The notes under the pieces were generated by a model, which saw only the letters and a program-made list of their open reading frames with translations, was not told where the DNA came from and ran no database searches. From Solimonas_A sp052035235 (GTDB taxonomy: Bacteria; Pseudomonadota; Gammaproteobacteria; Nevskiales; Nevskiaceae), in the NCBI GenBank assembly GCA_052035235.1, contig JBPOHT010000045.1, forward strand, positions 1 to 64,000: DNA of 64,000 bases. The letters are read 5' to 3'. Position 1 is the stretch's first letter; each line of letters begins with the position of its first letter. The translations under genes were made by a program, and so were the position numbers. Below, in pieces: positions 1-8,159 of the stretch.

Positions 1-385
1 CACCTACCTGGCGAGCCAGCAGGATGTGTTCGCGGGTCTGCGGCATCGGACCGTCAGCCGCCGAGCACACCAGAATCGCGCCGTCCATCTGCGCCGCACC
101 GGTGATCATGTTCTTCACATAGTCCGCGTGCCCCGGGCAGTCCACGTGCGCGTAGTGACGCGCGTCCGTCTCGTACTCCACGTGCGCCGTCGCGATCGTG
201 ATGCCGCGCTCCCGCTCTTCAGGCGCGTTGTCGATCGAGCCGTAGTCGCGCACCGCGATCTTCGGGTTCTTCAACGCCAGGACCATCGTGATCGCCGCCG
301 TCAGCGTCGTCTTGCCGTGGTCCACGTGACCGATCGTGCCCTCGTTCCCGGGCGGCTGCTTGCGCTCGAATTTTTCCTTTGCCAT
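1..385 (-). CDS. tuf: Elongation factor Tu, N-terminal part (runs off the window)
   Basis: Translation elongation GTPase that delivers aminoacyl-tRNA to the ribosome. The first 128 codons are present. The start is the ATG at 385, giving MAKEKFERK. The GTPase motifs are intact: GHVDHGKT (G1), RGITI (G2) and DCPGH (G3). The gene follows tRNA-Tyr, tRNA-Gly and tRNA-Thr on the same strand, the classic tufB arrangement. Two stretches are unusual: the segment before G1 reads PPGNEGT where EF-Tu normally has PHVNVGT, and residues about 37-52 (VLALKNPKIAVRDYGS) differ from the usual switch I approach. The family call is certain; whether this is the main or a divergent EF-Tu copy is not. Confidence 0.95.
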   Translation of the reverse strand, partial: MAKEKFERKQPPGNEGTIGHVDHGKTTLTAAITMVLALKNPKIAVRDYGSIDNAPEERERGITIATAHVEYETDARHYAHVDCPGHADYVKNMITGAAQMDGAILVCSAADGPMPQTREHILLARQVG

Positions 386-532
386 CGAAGTCTCCGGGAT
401 TACCGTGTTTTAAGTGAAAATAGCCTGATCGTGGTCCCGTATGACGGGTTTCCATCTGCGCCAAAACCCGCCATAGCCTCTCGGCCGGCGGGGAAAAAAC
501 TTGCGGGACCCGCCATGCGAATCCCTGGAATT

Positions 533-608
533 TGGTGCCCACGAAAGGAATCGAACCTTCGACCTCACCCTTACCAAGGGTGTGCTCTACCGACTGAGCT
601 ACGTGGGC
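533..608 (-). tRNA. tRNA-Thr (GGU)
   Basis: A full cloverleaf reads from 608 down to 533. It has a 7-bp acceptor stem GCCCACG/CGTGGGC, D-arm GCTC/GAGC, anticodon loop TTGGTAA (anticodon GGT) on stem CACCC/GGGTG, a TTCGATT T-loop, discriminator A and encoded CCA (535-533). It lies directly upstream of tuf, as thrT does in enterobacteria. Confidence 0.97.
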
Positions 609-637
609 AAATCTTGCATCTACGACAACCGCCGTGC

Positions 638-711
638 TGGAGCGGGAGACGGGAATCGAACCCGCGCTATCGGCTTGGAAGGCCGAAGTTCTACCATTGA
701 ACTACTCCCGC
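638..711 (-). tRNA. tRNA-Gly (UCC)
   Basis: Cloverleaf from 711 to 638 with acceptor GCGGGAG/CTCCCGC, anticodon stem TCGGC/GCCGA around loop CTTCCAA (anticodon TCC), T-loop TTCGATT and encoded CCA. It is the middle gene of the Tyr-Gly-Thr-tuf operon. Confidence 0.97.
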
Positions 712-735
712 CAGGCAGACCCGCACAGCTAAATC

Positions 736-821
736 TGGTGGAGAGAGGTGGATTCGAACCACCGTAGGCGTAAGCCAGCAGATTTACAGTCTGCCCTCGT
801 TGGCCGCTTGAGTATCTCTCC
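736..821 (-). tRNA. tRNA-Tyr (GUA)
   Basis: An 86-nt class II tRNA with a long variable arm. The acceptor GGAGAGA pairs with TCTCTCC, the anticodon in the loop of CAGACTGTAAATCTG is GTA, and CCA is encoded. It is the first gene of the tRNA-tuf operon. Confidence 0.97.
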
Positions 822-858
822 GCCGTTCTTCCGGGCTTTCGTCCTTGAAGAGCCGCGT

Positions 859-887
859 ATTCTCTTCGCGGTGTTGCGGCGCGTCAA
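859..887 (-). promoter_or_regulatory. Sigma-70 promoter of the tRNA-tuf operon
   Basis: On the minus strand, TTGACG (887-882) and GAGAAT (864-859) are separated by exactly 17 bp. A GC-rich ACGCGGC follows the -10, a discriminator type typical of stringently controlled stable-RNA promoters. It lies about 38 bp upstream of tRNA-Tyr. Confidence 0.7.
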
Positions 888-967
888 TAGAAATTTGTGT
901 GACAACGGCAAAATAGTTGCTGTCCGTGTCCAGGCATCGGGTACGGCCCTGCCTCCGGGTGTCCCCG

Positions 968-3439
968 TCAGGTGCCCCTGGGCTTCGCCCGCCGGGTCGG
1001 GGCCGCGTCCAGGGGGTCGTCTGGCCAGGGATGGCGCGGGTAGCGGCCCTTCATGTCCTTCTTGACGTCGGCGTAGCTGCCGGCCCAGAAGCCGGCCAGG
1101 TCCGGCGTGATCGCCACTGGGCGCTGGCCCGGTGACAGCAGTTCCAGCACCACGCCGGTGCGGCCGTCGTTGATGGTGGGGGTCTTGGCGCAGCCGAACA
1201 TCTCCTGCAGGCGCACCGACAGCAGGGGCTTTTCCGACGGGCGGTACTCCAGGCGGATGCGCGAACCGGTGGGCACGTCCAGGTGGGTGGGCGCCAGCCG
1301 CGCCAGCTTCTGCTGGGCGGCATAGTCCAGGCTGGCATTGAGTATCTCGCCCAGGTCCAGCCGCGCCAGGTGGTCGCGGCGGGTCACGCCATCCAGGTAG
1401 GGCGCCAGCCAATCCTCCAGGGTCGCCAGCAGGCCCTCGTCGGAGACGTCCGGCCACTCCTCTTCCGGACGCCAGTGGCGCAGGGACAGGACCCGCGCCT
1501 GCCACAGGCGGGCGGCCTCGGTCCAGGGCAGGGCCTGCAGGCCCAGGGCACGGATGCCCTCGATCATGGCCGCGCGGATCGGCTCGGCCGCCCCGGCGCC
1601 ACGCAGCATGCGCCGCTCCAGCACGATGGCGCCCAGGCGCCTCTGGGTTTCCGATATCACCGCGCCGGTCTGCGCGTCCCAGCGGCAGTCGTGGACCTCG
1701 ACGATGCGCTCGGCCTGGTCGCGCAGCAGGTCTTCTTCGCGCAGCGCCGCCGCCAGGCGGATCTTGCGCGGCGGGCCCGGGTCCCAGTGGGCGATCGCCA
1801 GCCATTCCGAGGCGGCCAGGGGATCGCGCTCGCCGATACGGGCCTCGCCGCCGTCCTCGCAGAGATAGACGCCATGCTGGCTGCCGCGGCGGCGCGCGAT
1901 GCGTTCGGGATACGCCCAGCTGACCAGGCGGGCGATGTCGCGGTCGTCGGCCTGGGCCTGCTCGGAGGCGTCGATCAGCCGCGCCATCTGCCGCGCGGAG
2001 TCGCGCACGCGGCGCAGGGCGTTGGGATCCGCCGCGCGGCCCTGCAGGTAGGCCTGCACGCCGGCGGCCAGGTCCCCTGCCCCGCCGTCACGCTCTTCCA
2101 GCGCCGCCGCGGTCCAGGCCGCCAGCGCGCCGAGGCCACGGGCCTTGGCCACCATCAGCAGCTGCGCACGGCGCGGTGCGGCCGGCAGCCGGGCCAGGCC
2201 GCGGCCGTGGGCGGTGATGCGGCCCTGGGCGTCCACCGCACCCAGTTCGCGCAGCAGGTCGCGGGCATAGGTCCAGCTGGCCGGGGCCGGCGGATCGAGA
2301 AAGCCCAGCTGCGAGGGATCGGCAGCACCCCAGGACGCCAGCTCCAGGGCGAAGCGCGACAGGTCGGCGGCGAGGATTTCCGGTGTGTCGTGTGCCGCCA
2401 GCGAGGCCTGCTGGTCGCGGTTCCACAGGCGGTAGCAGGTGCCGGGACCGAGGCGACCGGCGCGGCCGGCGCGCTGGTCGGCCGAGGCGCGCGAGACGCG
2501 CTGGGTCTCCAGGCGGTTGGCGCCGGCGCCGAGATCGAAGCGCGCCACGCGCACCAGGCCGCCGTCCACCACGGTGGTCACGCCCTCCACGGTGAGGCTG
2601 GTCTGGGCGATGTTGGTGGCCAGGATGATCTTGCGGCGACCGTCCCGGTCCGGCTGCAGCGCCGCATCCTGCTCGGCGGAGGACAGCTCGCCGTATAGAG
2701 GGTAGACGGCGGCCTGGGTCCGCGCCTCCAGGCGCCGCTGCGCGCCACGGATCTCGCGCGCGCCGGGCAGGAAGGCCAGCACGTCGCCACCGGTTTCGGC
2801 CAGCGCGGTCAGCACGGCCTGCGCCACCGCCTCGCCGTGGTCGGCGTCGGCGCGCTGCGGCAGGTACTTGATGTCCACCGGGTAGAGCTGGCCGCCGCTC
2901 TGCACCACCGGGGCGTCGTCCAGCAGCCGCGACACGCGCTGCGTATCCAGCGTGGCGGACATCACCAGCAGGCGCAGGTCGGGGTTGAGGTTGGCGCGCA
3001 CGTCCAGGCTCAGGGCCAGTGCGAGATCGGCATCCAGGCTGCGCTCGTGGAACTCGTCGAAGATCAGCAGGCCGACGCCGGGCAGTTCCGGGTCCGCCTG
3101 CAGGCGGCGCGCCAGCAGGCCCTCGGTCACCACCTCGATGCGCGTGGCCGCGGAGACCTTGCGCTCGAAGCGGATCTGGTAGCCCACGGTCTGGCCCACC
3201 GGCTCGCCCAGCAATTGCGCCATGCGAGCGGCGGCGGCGCGGGCGGCGACACGGCGCGGCTCCAGCATGACGATGCGCTGCCCGCGCAACCAGGGCTCGT
3301 CCAGCAGCTCCAGCGGCACCAGGGTGGTCTTGCCGGAGCCCGGAGGGGCGGCCAGCACGGCACGGCCGCCATCGGCCAGGGCGGCGCGCAAGCCCGGCAG
3401 GGCCTCGCGGACGGGCAGCTCGGGCAGCGCGCGCTTCAT
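968..3439 (-). CDS. hrpB: ATP-dependent helicase HrpB
   Basis: DEAH/RHA-family helicase of 823 aa, the usual length for HrpB. Visible motifs are Walker A APPGSGKTT near residues 31-39, the DEFH box in IFDEFHERSLD near 125, the SAT motif in VMSATLD, and the C-terminal motif VI region with QRAGRAGR. The long C-terminal half carries the HrpB-specific region. The start ATG overlaps the stop of the upstream MOSC gene by 4 bp (ATGA), so the two are translationally coupled. The cellular role of HrpB is poorly defined; an RNA helicase function is presumed from the family. Confidence 0.95.
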   Translation of the reverse strand: MKRALPELPVREALPGLRAALADGGRAVLAAPPGSGKTTLVPLELLDEPWLRGQRIVMLEPRRVAARAAAARMAQLLGEPVGQTVGYQIRFERKVSAATRIEVVTEGLLARRLQADPELPGVGLLIFDEFHERSLDADLALALSLDVRANLNPDLRLLVMSATLDTQRVSRLLDDAPVVQSGGQLYPVDIKYLPQRADADHGEAVAQAVLTALAETGGDVLAFLPGAREIRGAQRRLEARTQAAVYPLYGELSSAEQDAALQPDRDGRRKIILATNIAQTSLTVEGVTTVVDGGLVRVARFDLGAGANRLETQRVSRASADQRAGRAGRLGPGTCYRLWNRDQQASLAAHDTPEILAADLSRFALELASWGAADPSQLGFLDPPAPASWTYARDLLRELGAVDAQGRITAHGRGLARLPAAPRRAQLLMVAKARGLGALAAWTAAALEERDGGAGDLAAGVQAYLQGRAADPNALRRVRDSARQMARLIDASEQAQADDRDIARLVSWAYPERIARRRGSQHGVYLCEDGGEARIGERDPLAASEWLAIAHWDPGPPRKIRLAAALREEDLLRDQAERIVEVHDCRWDAQTGAVISETQRRLGAIVLERRMLRGAGAAEPIRAAMIEGIRALGLQALPWTEAARLWQARVLSLRHWRPEEEWPDVSDEGLLATLEDWLAPYLDGVTRRDHLARLDLGEILNASLDYAAQQKLARLAPTHLDVPTGSRIRLEYRPSEKPLLSVRLQEMFGCAKTPTINDGRTGVVLELLSPGQRPVAITPDLAGFWAGSYADVKKDMKGRYPRHPWPDDPLDAAPTRRAKPRGT

Positions 3440-4095
3440 GCCAGGGTCCGCAAGTAGTCGGCTCGGCGGCCCAGCTTCTGCACCCAGGCCGGGTTCAGGC
3501 CCGGCGTGGCGGCCAGGCGCAGCAGGGCTTCGGGCGCAGGGCGATGCTCGGCCTGGGTGTCCCAGAACTCGCGCAGGGAGATGGCGTCGGCATTGCGCTC
3601 CAGCAACTGCAGGCTGTCGCCGGCCTGGGCGCGGCCCGGCTGCAGCACGCGGTAGTACCAGCCGGCGATGCCCTGCTGTGCGATCCAGATGGCGATGCCC
3701 TCCAGCCCATGGCGGGTGTCGATCTTCCAGCAGGGGCTGCGCGGCTGCGACAGTTGCAGGCGCACCGAGCCAAAAGCGAAGACGTCGCCGATGCAGACCC
3801 CCGCCTCGTCGGCGCCCTCGGTGGACAGGTTCTCGCCCAGCCCGCCCGCCACGAAACCGGCGGCCTGCTCGGGGAACTGCGCCGCCAGCCGACGATGGTT
3901 CTCCAGCGGGAAATGATGCACGGCCTTCTCGGGGCCGCCGTGCACGCGCCGGTCGGCCTGGGCGTCGATCAGCAGCCCCTCGGGGCCGATCTCCACCGGG
4001 CCGGCGACGGGCTCCTTGAAGATGCCGGTCGGCCGGCCGTCGTCGGGCATGGGACGCACCGAGCCGGCGAAAACATGGGGGACGAGAAGCTGCAT
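3436..4095 (-). CDS. MOSC-domain protein, YiiM type
   Basis: A 219-aa protein with a MOSC (molybdenum-cofactor sulfurase C-terminal) core. It includes DRRVHGGPEKAVHHFP, GGLGENLS, and the cysteine in SQPRSPCWKID that is expected to handle sulfur or the cofactor. A C-terminal helical region follows, as in YiiM proteins, which act in reductive detoxification of N-hydroxylated bases. It heads a two-gene unit with hrpB, with which it overlaps by 4 bp. It is divergent from the methyltransferase at 4153. Confidence 0.88.
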   Translation of the reverse strand: MQLLVPHVFAGSVRPMPDDGRPTGIFKEPVAGPVEIGPEGLLIDAQADRRVHGGPEKAVHHFPLENHRRLAAQFPEQAAGFVAGGLGENLSTEGADEAGVCIGDVFAFGSVRLQLSQPRSPCWKIDTRHGLEGIAIWIAQQGIAGWYYRVLQPGRAQAGDSLQLLERNADAISLREFWDTQAEHRPAPEALLRLAATPGLNPAWVQKLGRRADYLRTLA

Positions 4096-4152
4096 CTGCG
4101 CATTTTCGCGGATTCAGCGAAAATTGGGCATGAAATTTTCCGGTACCCCCCT

Positions 4153-5103
4153 GTGAGCGAGATCGAACTCCACCGCAAGCTGCTGGGCGACGGGCCGCGC
4201 AACGCCGCCTTCCATGCCGCCTTGAAACAGTTGATCGTGCCGGGCAAGACCACCGTGGCCGATATCGGCGCCGGCACCGGTTTTCTCAGCTTCCTGGCGC
4301 GGCACCTGGGTGCGGCGCACTGCACGCTGATCGAGTACAGCGGCATGCTGGAGCTGGCGCAGAAGCTGGCGCGGCAGAACGGCATTGACCAGCTCAGCTT
4401 CGTGCGCGGACATTCGGCCGAGCTGCGCAAGCCGCCGAAAGTCGATGTGGTGGTGTCCGAGACGCTGGGCAACTTCGCGCTGGAGGAAGGCCTGCTGGAG
4501 ACGCTGATCGACGCGCGCCGTTACCTCAAGCCCCAGGGCCGCGTGCTGCCGGAGCGCCTGCGCCAGTTCGCCGCGCCGGTGACGGCGCCGCGCCTGCAGC
4601 AGGAGATCGATATCTGGCCGCAGGTCGGCTACGAGCTGGACCTCTCCGCCGCGCGCATGGTGTCGCTCAACAACATGTACGTGAAGACCGTACTGCCCGC
4701 CGACCTCGGCGGCCGCGACAGCGGCCAGTGTTGGGACGACCTGGACCTGCGGCCGCAGGCCAAGGCCGCCGACAGCCGCCGCAGCGCGACGCTGCGCTGG
4801 AAGGCCACCGACCTGCCCGCGGCACGCGTCGAGGGCATCGCGCTATGGTGGGTCTGTGAGCTGCTGCCGGGTATCGACCTCTCGACCTCGCCGTTCGCGC
4901 CGGCCACGCACTGGGACCAGATCTACCTGCCGCTGCTGTCGCCGCTGGAGCTGGCGGCGGACGACCAGCTGGAACTGACGCTGAGCTGCGATACGCGCCC
5001 CGACGTGGGCGTGCGGCTGGGCTGGAAGACACGGCAACTGCGCGGCGGCAAGGCGGTGGCCGAGCAGGTGCAGGACAGCTTCAGGGGGCGGGTGGAGGTT
5101 TAG
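4153..5103 (+). CDS. SAM-dependent methyltransferase, PRMT-like
   Basis: About 316 aa. The SAM-binding motif I is VADIGAGTGFLS, and the post-I acidic residue is in LIEYSG. The segment VDVVVSETLGN matches the SExxG double-E loop region of protein arginine methyltransferases, and the N-terminal MH-like helix reads ELHRKLLGDGPRN. I chose the GTG at 4153 because the reading frame upstream runs into the divergent MOSC gene and loses coding character; an in-frame ATG at 4075 is the alternative. The substrate is unknown, and bacterial members are often annotated simply as class I methyltransferases. Confidence 0.8.
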   Translation: MSEIELHRKLLGDGPRNAAFHAALKQLIVPGKTTVADIGAGTGFLSFLARHLGAAHCTLIEYSGMLELAQKLARQNGIDQLSFVRGHSAELRKPPKVDVVVSETLGNFALEEGLLETLIDARRYLKPQGRVLPERLRQFAAPVTAPRLQQEIDIWPQVGYELDLSAARMVSLNNMYVKTVLPADLGGRDSGQCWDDLDLRPQAKAADSRRSATLRWKATDLPAARVEGIALWWVCELLPGIDLSTSPFAPATHWDQIYLPLLSPLELAADDQLELTLSCDTRPDVGVRLGWKTRQLRGGKAVAEQVQDSFRGRVEV

Positions 5104-5109
5104 CCGCTC

Positions 5110-5364
5110 CTACGCGGCCGTCAGCGCTTCCAGCCGCGTCAGGTACGCCATCGCCTCGCCTCGCGAACTCCCGCACATCTCCGCGCTCGGCTTGAGTCCG
5201 CCGCAGACCGCCGGGCGGCGCGGATCGCCGAAGATCGCACAGCGCCGGTCGTCCATGAGTTGCACGCAACGCACCCCCGCCGGCTTGCCCTGGGGCATGC
5301 CGGGGATCGGCGAAGAGATCGAGGGCGCAGTGCAGCAGGCCCCGCAACCCGAACGGCAAGTCAT
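5110..5364 (-). CDS. YkgJ-family cysteine cluster protein
   Basis: A small protein of about 84 aa beginning MTCRSGCGACC. This is the CxxxCxxCC cluster of the zinc/iron-chelating YkgJ family (UPF0153). Further cysteines occur at RCVQL, RRCAIF, VCGGL and EMCGSS. The ATG at 5364 was taken because it immediately precedes the cluster; a GTG nine bases upstream is possible. It is tail-to-tail with the methyltransferase. Function beyond metal binding is unknown. Confidence 0.8.
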   Translation of the reverse strand: MTCRSGCGACCTAPSISSPIPGMPQGKPAGVRCVQLMDDRRCAIFGDPRRPAVCGGLKPSAEMCGSSRGEAMAYLTRLEALTAA

Positions 5365-5444
5365 TGACGACACTTGGTGAAATGGCCCTTTTGGCTTAGC
5401 CTTGGCGGTGCTGGAATTTTATCACCCCCGCGCGGCTCCCCCCC

Positions 5445-6326
5445 ATGAACAGCATTCTCTCGGACCTGGTCGGCCTGCTCGACCTGGAAACCATCGAACA
5501 GAACATCTACCGCGGCCAGTCCCGAGACCTGGGCGGCAAGAGCGTGTTCGGCGGCCAGGTCATCGGCCAGGCCCTGGTGGCAGCCAACCGCACGGTGGAG
5601 AACCAGGTACCGCATTCGCTGCACGCCTATTTCCTGCGTCCCGGCGACATGGCCCAGCCGATCGTCTACGAGGTGGAGCGGGTGCGCGACGGCCGCAGCT
5701 TCAGCACGCGCCGCGTCCATGCGATCCAGCACGGCCAGCCGATCCTGGCGCTGATCGCCTCGTTCCAGAAGGAAGAAGGCGGCCTGGACCACCAGGCTCA
5801 GATGCCGCAGGTGACACCGCCGGAAGAGCTGCCGACGTTGCTGGAATGCGCCGAGCAATGGCTGAGCCAGGCTCCGGAGGTCGGCGAGCGGACCCGCAAC
5901 ACCCTGCTGCGCAAGGTGCCCATCGAGTTCAAGCCGGTGCACCCCTGGAATCCGCTGGTGGTGGAAAAGCGCGAGCCGGTGCAGCACATCTGGTTCCGTG
6001 CCGCCGGCCGCCTGCCCGACGACCCGCTGCTGCACCGCTGCGTGCTGGCCTACGCCTCGGACTTCAACTTCCTGTCCACCGCGCTGCTGCCGCACGGCAT
6101 GGGCTGGTTCCGCAAGGACATGGTGGTGGCCAGCATCGACCACGCGCTGTGGTTCCACCGCGACGTGCGCGTGGACGACTGGCTGCTGTACTCGATGGAC
6201 TCGCCCTCGGCGCAGGCGGCCCGCGGCTTCTCGCGCGGCCTGATCTTCGACCGCCAGGGCCGCCTGGTGGCCAGCGCCACGCAGGAAAGCCTGATGCGCG
6301 TGGTCGATACGCCCTCAGCGTCATAA
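5445..6326 (+). CDS. tesB: Acyl-CoA thioesterase II
   Basis: A 293-aa double-hotdog thioesterase that hydrolyses medium- and long-chain acyl-CoA to fatty acid and CoA. Family hallmarks are RGQSRDLGGKSVFGGQVIGQAL at the N-terminus, HSLHAYFLRPGD, the catalytic Asp in YASDFNFL, and the C-terminal SATQESLMR with the catalytic Gln. Length matches E. coli TesB. It is followed after 27 bp by an alpha/beta hydrolase, with which it probably forms an operon. Confidence 0.96.
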   Translation: MNSILSDLVGLLDLETIEQNIYRGQSRDLGGKSVFGGQVIGQALVAANRTVENQVPHSLHAYFLRPGDMAQPIVYEVERVRDGRSFSTRRVHAIQHGQPILALIASFQKEEGGLDHQAQMPQVTPPEELPTLLECAEQWLSQAPEVGERTRNTLLRKVPIEFKPVHPWNPLVVEKREPVQHIWFRAAGRLPDDPLLHRCVLAYASDFNFLSTALLPHGMGWFRKDMVVASIDHALWFHRDVRVDDWLLYSMDSPSAQAARGFSRGLIFDRQGRLVASATQESLMRVVDTPSAS

Positions 6327-6353
6327 GAACAACAACAGAATACGGAGATCACC

Positions 6354-7292
6354 ATGCGCTTCCTGATCGGCCTGCTTGCGGTACTGGTCCTGCTCGTCGG
6401 CGGCGTGTTCGCGCTGGACCGCTATTTCCCCGAGCAGGCAACGCGCTGGGGCATGTCCCTGGAACGCTCGCAGGCCAAGCTGGAAGCCAAGACACTGAAG
6501 ATCCCCGGTTTCGAGATCGCTTATCTCGAGGGCGGCAGCGGCGAGCCGCTGGTGCTGGTGCACGGCATCGGCGCCGACAAGGACAACTTCACCCGCGCCG
6601 CGCGCTGGCTGACGCCGCACTACCGCGTGATCGCCATCGACCTGCCCGGCTTCGGCGAGAGCTCCAAGCCCGAGCAGGCCGACTACGGCATCCCCGCCCA
6701 GGTGGAACGCCTGGACGAGATCATGGAAGCGTTGGCACTGCCACGCGCGCATTTCGGCGGCAGCTCGATGGGCGGCTGGATCGTGGCGAGCTACGCCGCC
6801 AAGTATCCGGACAAGGCGGCCAGCCTGTGGCTGCTCGGCGCCGCCGGTACCGACGGTGGCAAGCGCACCGAGGTGCGCCAGGCCTATGACCGCGGCGAGT
6901 ACCTGCTGTTTTCGCAGAAGCCGGAGGATTTCGAGAAGGTGCTCGACTTCGTGATGGTGCAGCGCCCCTTCATCCCCGGCAGCGTGCGTCACGTGCTGGC
7001 CGAACAGGCGGTGGCCAACTACACGCTGCACACACGCATCTTCCGCAACCTGATCGAGCACTGGGGCGAATACGCCGTCAACGACAAGATCAAGGATTTG
7101 CCGGTGCCCGCGCTGATCGTCTTCGGCGACGGCGATCGCGCAGTGGACCCGGGCGACGGCCTGATCTGGAAGCAGCTGCTGCCCAACTCGCAGCTGGAAA
7201 TGATGCAGGGCATCGGCCACCTGCCGATGATGGAAGCGCCGCAGGTGGTGGCGGAGCGATACGTGAAGTTCCGGCAGGGGTTGGCCAAGTAA
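6354..7292 (+). CDS. Membrane-anchored alpha/beta hydrolase (lipase-like)
   Basis: A 312-aa protein. Residues 1-20 form a signal anchor (RFLIGLLAVLVLLVGGVFAL). The oxyanion region is VHGIGADKDN, the nucleophile elbow is GGSSMGGW, the acid is in FGDGDRAVDP, and the catalytic His is in GIGHLPMMEAP. It resembles membrane-bound lipases/esterases. RBS GGAG at 6344 and a short gap to tesB support cotranscription. Substrate cannot be told from sequence. Confidence 0.85.
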   Translation: MRFLIGLLAVLVLLVGGVFALDRYFPEQATRWGMSLERSQAKLEAKTLKIPGFEIAYLEGGSGEPLVLVHGIGADKDNFTRAARWLTPHYRVIAIDLPGFGESSKPEQADYGIPAQVERLDEIMEALALPRAHFGGSSMGGWIVASYAAKYPDKAASLWLLGAAGTDGGKRTEVRQAYDRGEYLLFSQKPEDFEKVLDFVMVQRPFIPGSVRHVLAEQAVANYTLHTRIFRNLIEHWGEYAVNDKIKDLPVPALIVFGDGDRAVDPGDGLIWKQLLPNSQLEMMQGIGHLPMMEAPQVVAERYVKFRQGLAK

Positions 7293-7299
7293 AGCGTGA

Positions 7300-7320
7300 A
7301 TCGCGGCTGACAACCGCGAT
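7300..7320. terminator. Convergent-gene hairpin
   Basis: ATCGCGG (7300-7306) pairs perfectly with CCGCGAT (7314-7320). It lies between two convergent stop codons, 7292 (+) and 7327 (-). There is no clear T-run, so it is only a probable bidirectional terminator. Confidence 0.5.
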
Positions 7321-7326
7321 CTGAGC

Positions 7327-8016
7327 CTAGCCCCAGTGGGCCGCCATCTTCTCCAGCCCGCCCCGGTAGTAATCGAAGCGCCGCGCCAGGTCCTGGAACA
7401 CCGGCCGTAGTCCCAACTGCTCCGCCATGCGGTGGCGCGAGGCCGTGGCGTAGTAGCCACGGCCCATGCGGCAGTAGTAGTCCAGATCCACCGGCCGGCG
7501 CTTGTAGCGGTAGCGATGGTCGATCCACGGGCGGCAGATGCCGGCCAGCCACAGTGCGTAGTTGCCGATGTGCGACTGCACGTAGAAGCCGCGCTCCGGC
7601 CCTGCCTGCGCCGCCTCCTGCACCAGGTCCACCAGGTAGTGGTAGCTCTGCTCCTCGTCACCCTGCACGCGACAGACGCGCTCGCTGCGCACGAACAGCC
7701 CCAGCAGGTTGGACAGGTAGTGCACCGAGCGCCGCGTCTCGGCGTTGCGCGATTCGGGCAGCGAGCGGCGCAGCAGCACGTTGAAGTAGAGCTTCGGCGA
7801 GATCTCCAGCCAGCGCAGCTGGCGGTCGCGGATGGCGGCGTGGACATAGTCGCTCTCCAGCAGCGACTCCAGCGTGGTCGGACGCTCCAGCGCCAGGCGC
7901 ACCGCCTGCTCCAGGTCCACCCCCGGCACCGGGAAGTGCTCGAACAGGAACCTCAGGTCCTTTTCCTCGAAGGCCGGCGGACCCAGCCGGGCGAAATCGG
8001 GCATCTGCATCGTCAT
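7327..8016 (-). CDS. Conserved hypothetical protein
   Basis: About 229 aa, mostly alpha-helical, rich in Arg/Tyr, with no signal peptide or membrane segment. I do not recognise a named domain. The start at 8016 (MTMQMPDF) is fixed by a strong GGAGGT 5-6 nt upstream. It stands alone on the minus strand between an esterase and an M14 peptidase. Confidence 0.7.
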   Translation of the reverse strand: MTMQMPDFARLGPPAFEEKDLRFLFEHFPVPGVDLEQAVRLALERPTTLESLLESDYVHAAIRDRQLRWLEISPKLYFNVLLRRSLPESRNAETRRSVHYLSNLLGLFVRSERVCRVQGDEEQSYHYLVDLVQEAAQAGPERGFYVQSHIGNYALWLAGICRPWIDHRYRYKRRPVDLDYYCRMGRGYYATASRHRMAEQLGLRPVFQDLARRFDYYRGGLEKMAAHWG

Positions 8017-8159
8017 ATCAACCTCCCTGACGCCTACCAGGCCTTGTCTTCGCTGCTGCAAGTAGCGGGCCATCGCCAGCCGCCGGCACGCCCGCGGTAG
8101 CGTTCGTGCGGACCGGCGGTGTCACGCCAGCGTCACCAATCTGTAGCAATCTGCGCGGC

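Noticed and set aside
4075..4152. Upstream ATG for the PRMT-like methyltransferase
   Set aside because: The added 26 codons overlap the start of the divergent gene and lack coding character; kept only as an alternative.
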